DNA of 64,000 bases from Lethocerus indicus (Eukaryota; Arthropoda; Insecta; Hemiptera; Belostomatidae), in assembly GCA_019843655.1 (NCBI GenBank), contig JACDQD010000004.1:25307872-25371871 (forward strand). The letters run 5' to 3'. Position 1 is the stretch's first letter. The number at the start of each line of letters is the position of its first letter. A program made the position numbers and the translations under genes. The notes under the pieces were generated by a model that saw only the letters and a list, made by a program, of their open reading frames with translations, made no database searches and was not told the DNA's origin. This document shows, in pieces, positions 13,301 to 26,313 of the stretch.

Positions 13301-15616
13301 TAAATCTCAATTTCGTCTGTATTTATTTTAAAAGAAATAAAACAAATATAGCCAATACAGTAATTTATTTCAGGGGAAAATCCTTTAGTGTCAGTCACAT
13401 TCAATAGGAAGATTACAAGTCTAAAACAACAAGTTCATAAGTTCCTGAAGCGTCCGTGAGGGATGATTCATAACTTTAAGTTGAGAAGCGCTTGAGCTAA
13501 GATGTCAATAAACGGCATTAAGCTTTTACTCCGAGGGTTTATAGACAGGCATATTCGGCCGCCTGTCCAGTTTACTACTCGCTCGAGTTGAAAAAAACTT
13601 GACATTTTATTTCATCTCCTGTTTATACAGTACATAACTAACTCTTCCAGGAATAATGAATAATTCATTAACGACGGTTACAGCGGAATCATGGCCGGCT
13701 TGAAGAAGGCCGTTTGTTGTAAAATGCGAATTATTATATCAAAGAAGAAAAATTTATCTACAACCCAGAACGAGGAACATGGGCAATCTTTCAGGGCCAC
13801 GGGTTATCAAGACCATTGATATAAAATTTTGAAACTATGTTACTAATTGGCCCTACATTAACATTTAAATGCGATAAGTAGTATACGCCTTACACAGATG
13901 AAAACTTCATTTCATAATAAAATATACGCCAATTCATAATTCAGTTTAAAAGTTTGAATATAGCCAGATTTAAAATAAATCAATAGTTCAGCGATAGAGA
14001 TAACGACCTACATTTTTTTTTAGGTTTTAGTCTGAATAGCAAGATCTAATTGAATTGCTCCGGGTAATTATGTAACTTCGTTAATTACTAGCGGGGCGTT
14101 TTTACGGTCAATATGGCTATTATTAATGGACAGACTTTCGGCCATGAATTCGTGAATAGCGGCGGTCGATTAGAGGCGGGCTAAATGAAGCGACGCGTGA
14201 CTCAAATAGCAATTCCTTTTTTGAGGACCTTTCTCAGGCAAAATTGTCCCACTAACGATTTCCCGTCGAAACCCGCTTCCTTTTTTTTCCACCCGCAGAT
14301 CTACCTTTTGATTCGACTCTGTTATTAGAGAGGATATTATTTGCGAGTGAAGGAATTTTCTGTACCAGGGCCGTCAATTGCTACCAGATCCAGACGAAAT
14401 CCCCGAGGACTACAGACACGAAACAGTCGCCAGGACTAAATGAATCTTTCCGAAACTTATCTTCGTTCTGAAAACTATCTAAACCTAAACTTTAGAAATA
14501 ATGAGTACAAATTCAATCACAGAAGTTTAACACTAGGACATAATTCAGTGCCCAGGGAAAAATTATAAGCTGAAAACGAAATACGACCTGACCTGGGTAA
14601 AATGTTAAGATTATTACGCAACTTATCGACCATCGGTAACGTCCGAAGGACTTGTTTGGTGTACTGGAAATTCTCGGCGTACAATAAACTACTCGGAGGG
14701 ACGGTTAAATAAAAGGAATGTGAGTGTGGAGAAGAGCGAGCGAAGCCGGCGGCGGGACAAGGTTGAAGTGAATGCAGTAGTCGGTGAGAAATCGGACTGC
14801 AATGCCGGTGAAGGGTCAACGATCTTGGGCGTACAAACAAGAAACAAACCACCGGTTAGAGACGCAACAGTCCCGGCTAGTGAAACACAGTGCGTGACCC
14901 CCACTCTTTCGAATTATTCCGCTAAGAAACCGGAGGAATAAATACCTCAACGATAAATTCGGCGTTACAAGTCGACATCTCGAATTTGCGCTCATAAATA
15001 TCTTAAAATTTCACCGGTGCGGACATTCTTTGGGTCATCATATTTAACGAAAGGAATTAGGACGCGGCAGGCCCCGAGAATAAATACATAGTGCGATGAC
15101 TAGTTATTTTCGGATTAATAAAATCACACGTAGTAGAAACGGGGGACGGCACATGCATAGGGGGATCGGGAAAAGGGTTGTCGCCGGAGGGGAGAGCCGA
15201 TTATAACGGGCGGTCGGGAAGGGGCCGACATTGGGATAAGTCCGGTACTTAATCTACGACGTTCGCACGAGGCCGGACAAACGGCGGAGAAAGTGGAGAG
15301 CGGAGGGGGCTGCCGAGGGTTTCCCAGACAGGGGGCCCTCCTACAACACCCCGGCCACTATTCAATAGAACAAAAGTTGAAAGCTGCAAGGTCGTAAACC
15401 CGGCAGTGAGAATTACCTGTTCTTTCCGAAGGGGCAAGCGTCGGAAAGTGGCTTTAAGGTGCGAACCTCGAAACGGGGCCGTTTTACGGTCATTCGGTAA
15501 TGGGGAGGCGGGCGAGAGGGCGAGTGATTGGGCGTGGACGGTGGACAGAGGGAGGAGGAGCGCCGCGAGGGGACCTCTCCTCTCACTCTGAGGGGCCAAA
15601 CCGTGTCAACGACCCC

Positions 15617-15636
15617 TTCACTTCACTTCACTTCAC
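15617..15636 (+). repeat. (TTCAC)4 pentanucleotide microsatellite
   Basis: Four perfect tandem copies of TTCAC, inside a GC-rich patch. It is too short to be a satellite array. Confidence 0.95.
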
Positions 15637-15708
15637 GCGCCCGCCGCTCGCTTTTTTAACCGCCGCCAGAAGAGATTGCTCCTCGGGCTAGCCCACCTCT
15701 GTCGAGGA

Positions 15709-15726
15709 CCCGCCCCCGCCCCCGCC
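15709..15726 (-). other. C-rich tract, potential G-quadruplex on minus strand
   Basis: The plus strand reads C3-G-C5-G-C5-G-C2. The complementary strand therefore carries three long G runs and a GG with single-base loops, close to but short of the strict four-run G4 pattern. It lies in the most CpG-rich part of the 15 kb patch and is followed by an A8 run near 15740. Confidence 0.55.
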
Positions 15727-17999
15727 ACCGACCATCACCAAAAAAAAAGGGCCCGCACGCAACACGCGGATCGAATTTGTTTCAGATTTCCACGAGACAT
15801 ACATAACACAGTCAAATCCTATTCTGGAATACACCAGTGTATTCTCCCTATTCCGTTTCCTCTCGCGTGTTTCAATTCTGCGGTCTCTTTATGGATCGGT
15901 AATGAGTACAGTGACAGTTCGGACAGGATGCCCCATCGGCAACCCGCCACCCTGCAGTCACTCAGAGCGACTGACGGTGGCGAGCGGCCGATACCGGTCT
16001 ACTGGAAGACAAAAGCAGCGACAGGAGACAGAAAATCGAAAAAACTATGTTAAAACATTTCTATTGAATATTATAATGAAATCGATTGTGTAATTAATGT
16101 AAATTTCCAACACGGACTGAAACTTTCGAGGAGTGTTTTTCACATTAAATTGCAAATGTGAAAAAACAAGCGAAATACAATACAAAATACTGTCAAGGTA
16201 CGCGTGAAAGAAATGAATAGGCGTGAACAATGGTCGCATAGCCCAAGTCGATTGAAATTGATGAGCATATCAATGCGATTACTTGGAAGTTGCATAAAAG
16301 CAAATAAATTACAAAATTTGAAACGGAACACGCGTTTACCTTTTCCTATATATCACATTTATAACATGACGTGATGTTCATAACACATAAAACGATTCGA
16401 TCCACACGAATATTTCGTGCCTTACTTTCGTAAGATGAATTCCACACTACGGATACTACGGACCGGATAAGGATAATTACAGTTAAAACCGTCCGACGTT
16501 ATTTCTTTTATAAATAGCCAAAGTGTAAAAAAGTAAAAAGGAGGAAATGAGAAAAAGGAAAACGATCTGATAATCAACTTCCGTCGGTAAGTATTATTTA
16601 TATTCGGGGCCAGAGCTACAACGCTCTCGCCATTAAGAACGGCTGCCAAGTGGAATCGTGACAGGGACCCCCGCCTTTGTTAGTTTCTTTGGTAATGATT
16701 CAAAACCCGGTCAGGTGCCAAGAAGTTCACAAAACCGATTGAAACGTTCCTTTATGAAAAGCCTGTAAAACGAGGAATTATAACCCGGCATTTACGAGAT
16801 TCAATCACAATCGGTCCTGCGGTAATAAATTACCGAAAGCGCGATACACCGACGGGAACTAATTTTTCCAGATTACTTTGTAGAATAAAATTAGGATAAA
16901 TTTATCGGTGACGTTTTATTTAATTAAATTTTAAGATGCGATTGCAGAAAGGGCCCTCAAGTAATCATTGTCAACAGCATACAAATGGCGACTGACAAAA
17001 TCCATACTATATCTTGGACAAAGTGGCCGTGCTCCATTTTACGAATTTTTAACTTTTTTAAAGCACGACGACGACGGTGGCAATAAAAGTATGGTTTTCT
17101 AATAAGGCGGCACCTCGGGCAACTTGTGGGGCGACACACAGGGCACGATATTACTCACCCCGAGTTCATTGAACCGGCCGATCGGGGCTGTGCACAGTAT
17201 GCAGAAACTGCCAGGCATCCCAAACATGCCCAACACTGCACTATACAAAATTCCCTTACTCGCCTATATTTGAATCGTAGCCAGAAATATATATTCGAAG
17301 AGTTAGTCCGACCCGTTCATATTGCGGTATTATGTCGCCAACAATCGGATCGATTTATAATTCCGATCGCTACATCTTGTTTTATAGCAAAGCGAATCCG
17401 AACGAACATCGGACGGTTCACAAAATAACCGATTAGAAGAAGAGAGGAATATAAATGCCTGAGGCACGATTTAAAACCAGTCGAAGCACCACTCAGGTCG
17501 AAGATTCATCTCCCAGCGGAAAATAAGAGGCCCTTCGTCGACGAGATTAATTGATGCATGGGCGTATAGATGACTTTGGTAAGATATAACGTATCGGTAT
17601 TTAAATCGATACATCATCCAGCAGCCGAGGTATCGTGACACTCAATTAAGCCTATTAATACTGGGACGGTTTGGAGATATGACGAATCATTTAAAAAGGG
17701 ACGAAGGACTCCCTCATTCGGAATTTATTTCACCGAAGGGGCAATTTGTAATAGGATCATGTATATATTACTAGAATATTGAAATAATGCCTAAGGTAAT
17801 TAGAATAAAACTGAGAAATAATATTCACATTGAAAGTAGAATCGGGGAGTATGTAGATGCGGTAGGGCAGAAGAGGAGGAACAAGGGGGCATTTAATCAA
17901 TAATGTTGACAAGCTTGCAATCGGGCACAATTAACAGAGTGGTTCTGCGGCGGGTATAGGAAACCCGACGGTCTGAGGGGACAGAAGGGGACGGACGAT

Positions 18000-18051
18000 A
18001 AGGAAGAGAGGAAGAGAGGGAAGAGAGGGAAGAGGGGAAGAGGGAAGGAGG
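18000..18051 (+). repeat. 52-base uninterrupted polypurine tract
   Basis: Every base in this span is A or G on the plus strand, built from imperfect repeats of GGAAGAGA, GGGAAGA and GAGGGG type. Such polypurine-polypyrimidine stretches with near mirror symmetry can form triplex (H-DNA). The flanks on both sides are purine-rich as well. It looks like an expanded imperfect microsatellite. Confidence 0.9.
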
Positions 18052-21000
18052 CGGCGTGTGAGAAACGGGGCGGAATGGAGGGCGGGTTCTCCCCTTTCAT
18101 CGGGGCCACCCCGGTGCTTTTCACACAGCGGCCGATACCAAAGGAATTGTGAGGCCCCGGGGGATGAGCGTGGGAGGGCGCCGCCCTACCCTTTACAATC
18201 AGAGACCCTTTAAAGCCCCTTTCCTACCTCCCGCCCGACCGACCGACGGCCCTTGTTTAAACGATCAGCTGATTCACAAAAGCTCCCTCCCCCTCGTACG
18301 TTACAAACACAGCGGTGCCTCCGCTCCTACAATAATAATTGGACATTCCATATTAACGCGGCACACTACAGGCTTATGAATTCGAGTGAGTCTCATACGT
18401 ACCCACCGAACGAGGTACGGGGAGTTACGTGTACGCGTTTCGTTATTATAATTAATATATACAGAAAAACACTAGTCGACTCGTACGATGTGAGATAACG
18501 TATCTAACTTACAAATTAGAATTCTATTACAGTCCTCCAACTGCCTTAAACCCTTGCGATGTCATATTTATTTTCTTAATGATCGTTATTGCAAATTATA
18601 TTGACGTACTACATTGTCCTGGCTGCGAGTAATTAATACGAACTCCGAATGCTTAGGTTAAGGGATGGACTGACCCAACTGAATGAGGAACGCGTAGTTA
18701 CGGGCCAGTCGTAGCACGTAGAACGCGAAGGAAAAAAATTCGATAATAATAATGACGACGAGCCACAAGGAGCTGTCCGCAATCGCCTGAAGAAAACGAC
18801 CTCGGGAGAAGGGAGCGGTGTATATTTCCGAGAAAGCGTAGAGGAGCGCGGAGAGGGCGGAGCGGTAGCGAGCGAGGTGTATCGCGCGGCCGCAGCCAAA
18901 CCGGTCTCGACAACAATATGTTGTGGCCTCCCTCGAAGGGAACTCAACAATGGGCAGCCACCCCCGCCCACCAACCTTCAACACTATTCCTTTCTGGCCC
19001 CACTGCGCAGGACCATAAAACTCCAATCGTGACGCCCGATAGAATTTCCACCATAACTTAAGTCGGCCCAATTAAAACTACCAGACGGACGCCAGCCTTA
19101 GGATCGCATTCTTCGGTGTCTGAAGTCACGTCGACCTACGACCAGTATCGATCCCAATGTAATGGTGACGTTTTTTGCAATTTGGTACATTCCGGCCCGT
19201 TATAGTAAATATAGAAATGATATTCCGAACGTATTTCCTAGAACGAGGGCCGAGCGAATCAATAATCGTATGCAAATAGGAAGCCCGGAGAGACGGTAGG
19301 AAAGCAAACGGGCCCAGTTATGAGTGAACGGGGTTAGGGCGGAAAAAAGCGCAGCTGCGCGCCTCCCGTCGCCGACTCCGGATCCACACAAACCCACCCT
19401 TCGGAATCTCTTCTAGTCAACCGTGAATTCGATTATAAACTAATATTTCACGATTCCGCTACGACAAATATACGGCCCGAAGAGATTCCTTTTGAATCGG
19501 ACATGGGCGAAACGAGAAAAACATTTCATTAAGTCGGAATGTTCCTGGCGCCGAATCAAAAAAAGTAATATACGACCGCCATTTTCCGGACGGGTTTTTG
19601 AAACGCTATTCAATAGACCGCGGATTGCACCCGGCGATTACTCCTTTCGAAAGAAAAAATATCTCATTCGTAGAATTCCGGTAGTTGAAATGATATTCGC
19701 GTACGTCTATGTTTAACTGGGCGGTCGGAGTGGGTCTCTCGGGAGGGCGTAATGTTTATGCAACACGGATAGCTTTTGTTCACAAGTTCTGGCCCGTACT
19801 TTATACAACGCTCGACTGGATATTCCCAAGGAGCGCCGTTTCCCTTAATAAAAAGGTAACATCGCACTCGGTTTATTTTAACCGCAATCTGCTTTCCTAC
19901 AAGAAGGATTTCATCACTATCCGGGCTGCGGTGTTAGAGTAATCGACCGAACACACTTTACAGGCCACTAATTTTCCGAACGGCCACTAATACCCGGGGG
20001 ATCGTCTGTTCTTTATAAAGAAGAAACGTTAAACGAGAAAGGGACCTTTATTGAAGTAAAGGCAAATAACGAATAATAATGAAGCGGAAATTACAGCACC
20101 GGCGTTTACTCTATTATATCGTACGGTCAAATATCGGTGACCGCGACAGCCGGGTTACGGTAGACTACAACTTTTTACGAGAACTTTTTTACTATTTATT
20201 CCGACTTTATTCTTTTGTGTTACGACTCTTAAAAACTGCGATGTCATTCGTCAAATTGGTTTCACAGAGTGGGGAACAATTTCGAAGAGGCAGAACGGCG
20301 GACAGTCATCGCTCGGCTGCACGGGCAACGACTCGTTGTTGCATAAAAAAGTAATTTATTTCAGTCTAGTTTCCAATCAACAAATTCCAACAACTGCGGT
20401 GTTCCAATCGTTTGATGTACAATTCGCTAAATGGAACAGTTTATTTTTCACTGAACTTCTAGCATTCCCCTCGAACCGATCCGTCACATATCCACAACAA
20501 GAAATGTTTTATTGATAAACGACGTTTAAATTAATGAATACCAACATTCAGCTTTATAGATGGACAACATTATAACAGTAAAACTTTGTTTCCTTATTAC
20601 ACGAACCAAAAGTGAGTAGTAAAAGGAACGAGATTAACAATTACAGAAACGCGGATTGTTCAACGACGCAATAAAGGAAACACTAGGCGCAATTTAAACG
20701 GGGAATGTTTTAGCAATCCAGATATAAAATAGAGGCGGAACTTGATTTTCATTTCAATTGCCACGGTTGGGTAAGAAACGGAGGGACGGCCCCGCAGGAA
20801 GTCCCACATTACCGATGATGGGGGGAGGGTTGCCGCCAGAAAAGTCAGGTGAATCCTATTAAGTTGAATGACCCTACAGAATTCCACTCGTTTAATGGGA
20901 TATCTGCCAACGGCCAATTCGTCTCTCCTCGAAAAACGTTCGACTCACTTTGAACACGCCACCATACACGAGTTGCATCACCCATTCTAAGAAACTACGC

Positions 21001-24000
21001 CATCGTACTCAATAATGGGGCGTTCAAGGCCAACGCAGAGAGGGAGAAAGAAACTAACGATTCCGCCACGACTCATAATCAGAAACGATTCCGGACACTT
21101 CACAAGTTTTGTATACGGTCTTGGCCAATTTAGAAAACTTATGAGTGTTCTCGGTGCCGAAACCGGTCTGAACAGGCGAATAACTACAATAAATCCGTGA
21201 TATCGGGTAACCAACAAATATCAGGCATTTCCAAATCTTCCTGAGCAATTAATCCGACCTCATAGAAACGGAATATTAATCCCCCATTACATCATCGCAA
21301 ACTTAATCTCTGCCGAAGATAACTCAATCTGTTGTATCTCGATACAGCTTTAAACAAATTACTCCGGTGTACAGAAGTATGAAAAGCTACTAAAAAAATG
21401 AAGCATTATAACGTCAATAGGCGGAGTCTTAATTTGGGGCGTTGAAGTTAGCCTTCGGAGAAACGCGCAGGGGAAAAAGAGGTAGCGGTAGACTCTCGGC
21501 GAAAAGAAGAATGAGGGGGAGATATAGGAGGAGGGGGGGGCGATTAAACCGAAAAAGGACGGAAACCCGTCTCGACTGCGAGATGGGCCCCGACGCCCAG
21601 TTATCCAGTTAATTGCAGCCGGTCACCTGCCTTCCTCTCAAACCGCACTCGGTCTCGCTCAAGGTCTATCCACACCAGTCTTTACTAACTTTTTACCTAT
21701 CTCAACCGCCGATAATAACAGTTTCCCCCCATAAAAAAAATCACGACAGCCGTACCAATAGTGTTTTCCACAATTAAGAAAAACGTTTATTACAGTTTTC
21801 ACCAAAATCAACCTAGTCGCCTCCGAACATAACAGGTACCCGAAACTATACAGATATTTCGGGGGCAGAAATTCCAGGTCAAGATTTAACACTGATCCGT
21901 TTCTGTAATTTACACCCGAGCGGCGGAAACTTTTTCGGCGGCGCCTTTTTTTCCCCCTTCGCAAACCGGTTGCGAAGTCGGATGCAGGCGGCGGCGCTCG
22001 TTCCAATTGATTAACCGTTGACCCGCTTCGGACGGGGACGGAACTCCCGGAGCAGATAATTTCGGCGCGCACCGATAAGCCGAGGAAGCCGAGCCCGCTT
22101 CCAGTTCAATTCGCCTCTCGAAATATCGAGACCGTTCGGCCGCCCCCCCCCCTCCAAACTTCCAAAGAGATATTTTGTAAAAACGAACAGACGGGAAAAT
22201 ATATTTAAAGTTTGTAATCGGTGTACACGGTCGACCTAATAAAAAAGGGGGATTATATAAAATAAATCCTTAATCCATACGTCGTATTCTTCGTGATGAC
22301 TGCGCTCGTTGTGCGATTTAACGAATCCATTAACGAGACGATGGCGTTGTGTAAAGAATGCGATACGGAATAAAGAGAGACGCGACCGGGACGGAACTAC
22401 GTGTCAAGAAGTCGGACTAATTGCGTGGGGGCGTTTCCGTTAATTGTGACCGGGCCTCTCCGGCCCGACAGAGAGACAACAATGGCCCTTCTCTCTCCGC
22501 CCCCGAGATAATAAACCTTGCGGCCGCCACCCTTGCCAGATTTAAGCTCAACAAATACCCGGGCACCGAGCACAACTAACTTCAGGAGGAGAGCCGAAGG
22601 AGTAAATATTCCCCTTAGGACGTCTCACAAAGTTTCAACTTTAAAAATAGTGCTTAGGTCGAACGATATATTGAGATCCACCGATATGAACTGTATTTAT
22701 GTATTAAATGAAATAAAATAAAGGAAAGGTTATTTTGACCCACTGCTGTTTGAAATCTGGAGAGCGGGTTGAGCCAGGAGCCAAGGCCACCGGTGTGTCC
22801 GCCTCCGCCTCCTCCTTCAGATCCGCCCATTAGTTACACCCGTTACCTGTGAGAACGCGTTTTCAGAAGACTAAGGGCAAGAACAGTGAAGCACAACTAT
22901 TTAACCCCATTCCGATGACGGATTAGAATGAAACTTCGTTCGGCGGAAGGACCCGACTCGGAACTCGGAGTGGAAAACTCTTTGGACGGCCAGAAATGGA
23001 AAGTAGAACAAATCGAGGACCCGGTGCCGTAATCGGAACCGAGATGGAGTTTTATGCGGATAATAAAAGGGAAAAACTCGAGTGTGACGAAAACCAAATA
23101 AATTACACCAACCAGCAGCCCCCGGTAAAGTGAAAGTGGAATCGGTGAAAAGTGAGACCGCCGAGCCGGGACTCAAAAGATTCAAAGAGCGACCAGCGTT
23201 TTTATTAACTCCGTACCGTTTGGGATCAGCAAAAGCTTAAACGAAACCACGAAAAAAATGAACTGATTATGAGGTCTCACATTAACGATAATTAAAATTG
23301 CTAATATGCAATAAATATGGATGCTTTTTAAAACGCCTATATGAAATGTGTATAATTGAATTTATTCTTCGTATTACTCTAAATTCGTGACGTTGCTGAG
23401 ACATCGCAGAACAACTATTACAAAGACGCGGAACGATACTGCAACGAGGTCAGATAATAAATGCGCATTTCAATGAAAGGAGACAGATTAAACTGAGAGT
23501 AGAGTAACCCATCCAATATTGCGATACCGTCTGATGAATGCCATCATTCAACGGAGGCTTTTCGAATCGATTAAGCGCCTTTGTTGATGAAACTGCTTTC
23601 ACGCCGTAGAGACTGCTGGGTATGAACACGCGTGGAACAGAATCAAATAACTGACTTCGGCAATTATCGCATAAATGTAAATTCGGATCTTTAAATTGTA
23701 TAATGGGCTGCGGGCCACTGAATTCCACGTTTGGAATCCAACGCCACAGGGATTCCAGAACGGGCGTAACCGAACGAGAAAAAAAAATGAAACCGGTTTC
23801 AAACAGGTTTCACCGGCGTCGAAATCTGAATTCCGAAGTGGACGGAAATACAAGCGATAATTAAATCCCTATCGGACGTAAACTCTAGTCGCCCGGAATA
23901 GTGATAGACAATAGGGAAGTGTTGCGCAAGAAGTGGCCACAACACTCCTCTCGCTGGGAAAGTAAATGCATGGATAATTGGTCCAAGGACTGATAATTGC

Positions 24001-24417
24001 GCCAATATATTCTGCCCCAAGCTCGGCTATGAAATCTGACACACCATTTATCGAAGTTGCCATTCGTATCGGGTCTAAACTAATACAAAATCAATGCCGG
24101 TCCATTTTGAAATACAGTGTTATTTCACAGCAGGCTTTTCTCGAACGCGTTTAGGCAGAGATAGTTAAATATAAAGTCCGATCGAGTTCAATTTACAACA
24201 ATTGGAATTCAAGGTTATAGCATGAGGCAAGAAATATTCAACGCCAAATTCACCATGACCGGAATCGGGAGTCGAATGATTATTCAAGCGGCACAAACTT
24301 GTGCCAATGAAGGGGAGGACTGAAACGTGAAAAGAGAAAGGACTCCCGACCGATCGAATATAACCGCCCGGTTCAATTCAAAACTCGACAGTTTTGCAAT
24401 TTATTTACCTTACAGGG
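18052..24417. other. Non-coding stretch, no gene seen
   Basis: No supportable gene. A CpG-rich patch at about 18830-19000 lies within a 137-codon minus-strand frame (18658-19071), whose C-terminal half contains one hydrophobic segment (Leu-Val-Val-Ile4 then aromatic). Two other minus-strand frames overlap it, as in chance GC-rich sequence. A second 137-codon minus-strand frame spans 21659-22072 and has a basic Lys/Arg stretch. Both are within chance length. Homopolymers include a G8 run at 21533-21540 and a C10 run at 22143-22152. Confidence 0.65.
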
Positions 24418-24443
24418 TTCTTACAATCCGTTGATTGTAAGAA
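24418..24443. other. Perfect hairpin, 11-bp stem, CGTT loop
   Basis: TTCTTACAATC pairs perfectly with GATTGTAAGAA across the four-base loop CGTT. It is followed immediately by a second hairpin of the same design (24443-24464), sharing its boundary base. Nothing shows whether it is transcribed; it lacks a U-run expected of a bacterial-type terminator and is too short for a microRNA precursor. Confidence 0.85.
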
Positions 24444-24464
24444 AAATCATCCGTCGATGATTTT
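24443..24464. other. Perfect hairpin, 9-bp stem, CGTC loop
   Basis: AAAATCATC pairs perfectly with GATGATTTT across the loop CGTC. It directly abuts the hairpin at 24418-24443, and the two loops differ in one base. The stems are different sequences, so this is not a simple duplication. Confidence 0.85.
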
Positions 24465-24891
24465 CGGACGCTTTCCAGTGTATTTTATAAGTTGTGAGTT
24501 CAAAATGGCGAACGCACGAAATTAAAGGGCAAACCCCGAAGATTGATACAATAGGATATTTTCAAGTGAATGGTGTCACGCAGGTGGAGGAGGTTTCAGG
24601 TCTAGAATGCGGCCCTAATCCCTCAGGCAAGAATCTATCCAGCTGTTCGGCCGGAAATCTTCATTCCAAATAAAACCAGCAGCGGCGGCAGCTGTTCCAT
24701 CACACGAGACGAGAAGCCCAGTTCGTTCGGTACAGCACAATATAGGAGTGAAAAGTGTACACGAGGCAAGAAAGCGAGGAGGGCTCCAATTTGGGCGCCA
24801 AAAGGGTTTTGTGGAGAAATAGTACCAGAACACGAACTGCGTATCCTATTGGAGAGGAATGTAATAGGATAGGCTAGCGATAAACGGGGGG

Positions 24892-24936
<45 letters not shown>

Positions 24937-26313
24937 CACGGCTGGGCCACGTGTCCCCGGGGCCCCCCTTTCAACGCCACCAACCAACAAGAATCGCACC
25001 ACCCGTCGGCGTCGGCGGTTTCTCGAGGACGATCCGTCCATTTAAATGGGTTCTACTTTCAATTGGGGTCACATATGAACGTCACGTGATAAATTAACGC
25101 AGTCCATTCCGAGACCACTCATCATGGCGGTGTCGCGCCAACCCAATACAAATTAGGAAGATGGATAGAGATTAATATTAAACAAAAAATGGAGCAGTCG
25201 CCGCATAAACTAAAAGTAAGGAACAATCGCTTGCCGCAATTTTAATTTTTTTTCGAGAGGAAGTCAATTGAGTATTTAGAGCCGTAGAAATGTCTCTCAT
25301 GCATACGTTTAAATGTTATATAGTACGTATCAAAGGCGACAGGGGGTATTTGTAAGACTGGGGGGAAGGGGTAAGCATTCTAATCTGCTCCGAGACAGGT
25401 TTTTTTAACTCTCGTAGCCGAACAGCTGCACCTAATCCACAACAACCAGTGGCCGGCCCCAGCTGCTAACTCACTCGCCTCCCGCATTCTCGCCTTTTTT
25501 TTCTTCTCTCTTATCTCTTCTCTCCAACTAAATTCGGTATAGTTCGTATAAATTTCCCGTGTAATTCAATCGCAACACTTCGCACGGGATTTTCATCAAT
25601 CAATCCGATCGCCATTCATAATAGGATTTTCTCTTTCCAGTAAACTTCTGGCACCGGATTCCATACAAAACCATTCATCATCTACTGGAAGCGGTCCCCT
25701 CTGAAAACCTAGTAGCGATAATTGACAGTCGGGCCACGTACATCACGAGGCAGACGCCATTGCGGCGTGTGGCCTCGATAGGCTAATTTATTATTTCATT
25801 CGCGGGCTACGAGGCTCAGATGTGGGACTCCGATCGGAAAACGAGATGTACGTCCGCTCGTTCCATCAGCCTTCCCTTTCGATTCGGCAATATCTCTAAG
25901 AACCGAAGGTATGCACAGAACATAAATGACCAAACGGGAAACGAAATCCATTATTCTCACGAGCGAATTTAGAGGCGCGTTTCATAACAGCCGCCGGTTC
26001 ACATAACGGAGTCTGTATACAAAAAAAAATGGAGGTCACCGGCTTACGAAACACATCATTAGCGGTGGGCGTCGCGCCGGGAGGAAGCCTAGCCAACCAG
26101 TTCCTCCGGTCCCGAACACCTCGCCCAATTAGAGCCAACGCTCCCAAAGGCAAAAATCCTACGGGAGGGATTTATTTTTAATTGAAAGCGATAAAAAATA
26201 AACGCGCCCATAATTGGAATGGCCGTTTATAGTGGAGTACATTATGCGGATTGAGATGCGGGGTGGGGAGTGAGATAGGAGCGGCAAGCGGTAGTAGTAG
26301 GGGGTGATAAGGC
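24465..26313. other. Non-coding stretch with one microsatellite, no gene seen
   Basis: No supportable gene apart from the (AG)20 array listed separately. A good splice-acceptor-like sequence (pyrimidine tract ending CCAG at 25640) is followed by a 47-codon open frame (25643-25783) discussed as a finding. Poly-pyrimidine DNA lies at about 25490-25530. From about 26250 the plus strand becomes G-rich and leads into the G4 tract. Confidence 0.6.
24895..24934 (+). repeat. (AG)20 microsatellite
   Basis: Twenty perfect AG units with no interruption. The alternating Arg-Glu frame that runs through it is an artefact of the repeat. Confidence 0.99.

Larger units (their letters stand above)
13301..17999. 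other. Non-coding stretch, no gene seen
   Basis: No supportable gene. The part from 13300 to 14100 is AT-rich. A strongly CpG-rich patch spans about 15160-15760 and contains the start of a 125-codon plus-strand frame (15676-16053), which begins Met-Leu-Leu-Gly-Leu and matches nothing I recognise. The part from 16000 to 17900 is again AT-rich, with TTAATTAA at 16920-16927. Beyond about 17860 the plus strand becomes purine-rich, leading into the polypurine tract at 18000. Confidence 0.65.

Noticed and set aside
18658..19071. 137-codon minus-strand frame with one hydrophobic segment
   Set aside because: The length is within chance. Two other frames on the same strand overlap it, and no recognisable domain or splice-consistent edge is present.
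21659..22072. 137-codon minus-strand frame with a basic cluster
   Set aside because: The length is within chance; the basic cluster comes from a GC-rich/pyrimidine run (TTTTTTTCCCCCTT type). No family resemblance.
24418..24464. CRISPR-like or microRNA-precursor structure
   Set aside because: There is no spaced repeat series for CRISPR, and the stems (9 and 11 bp) are too short for a microRNA precursor.
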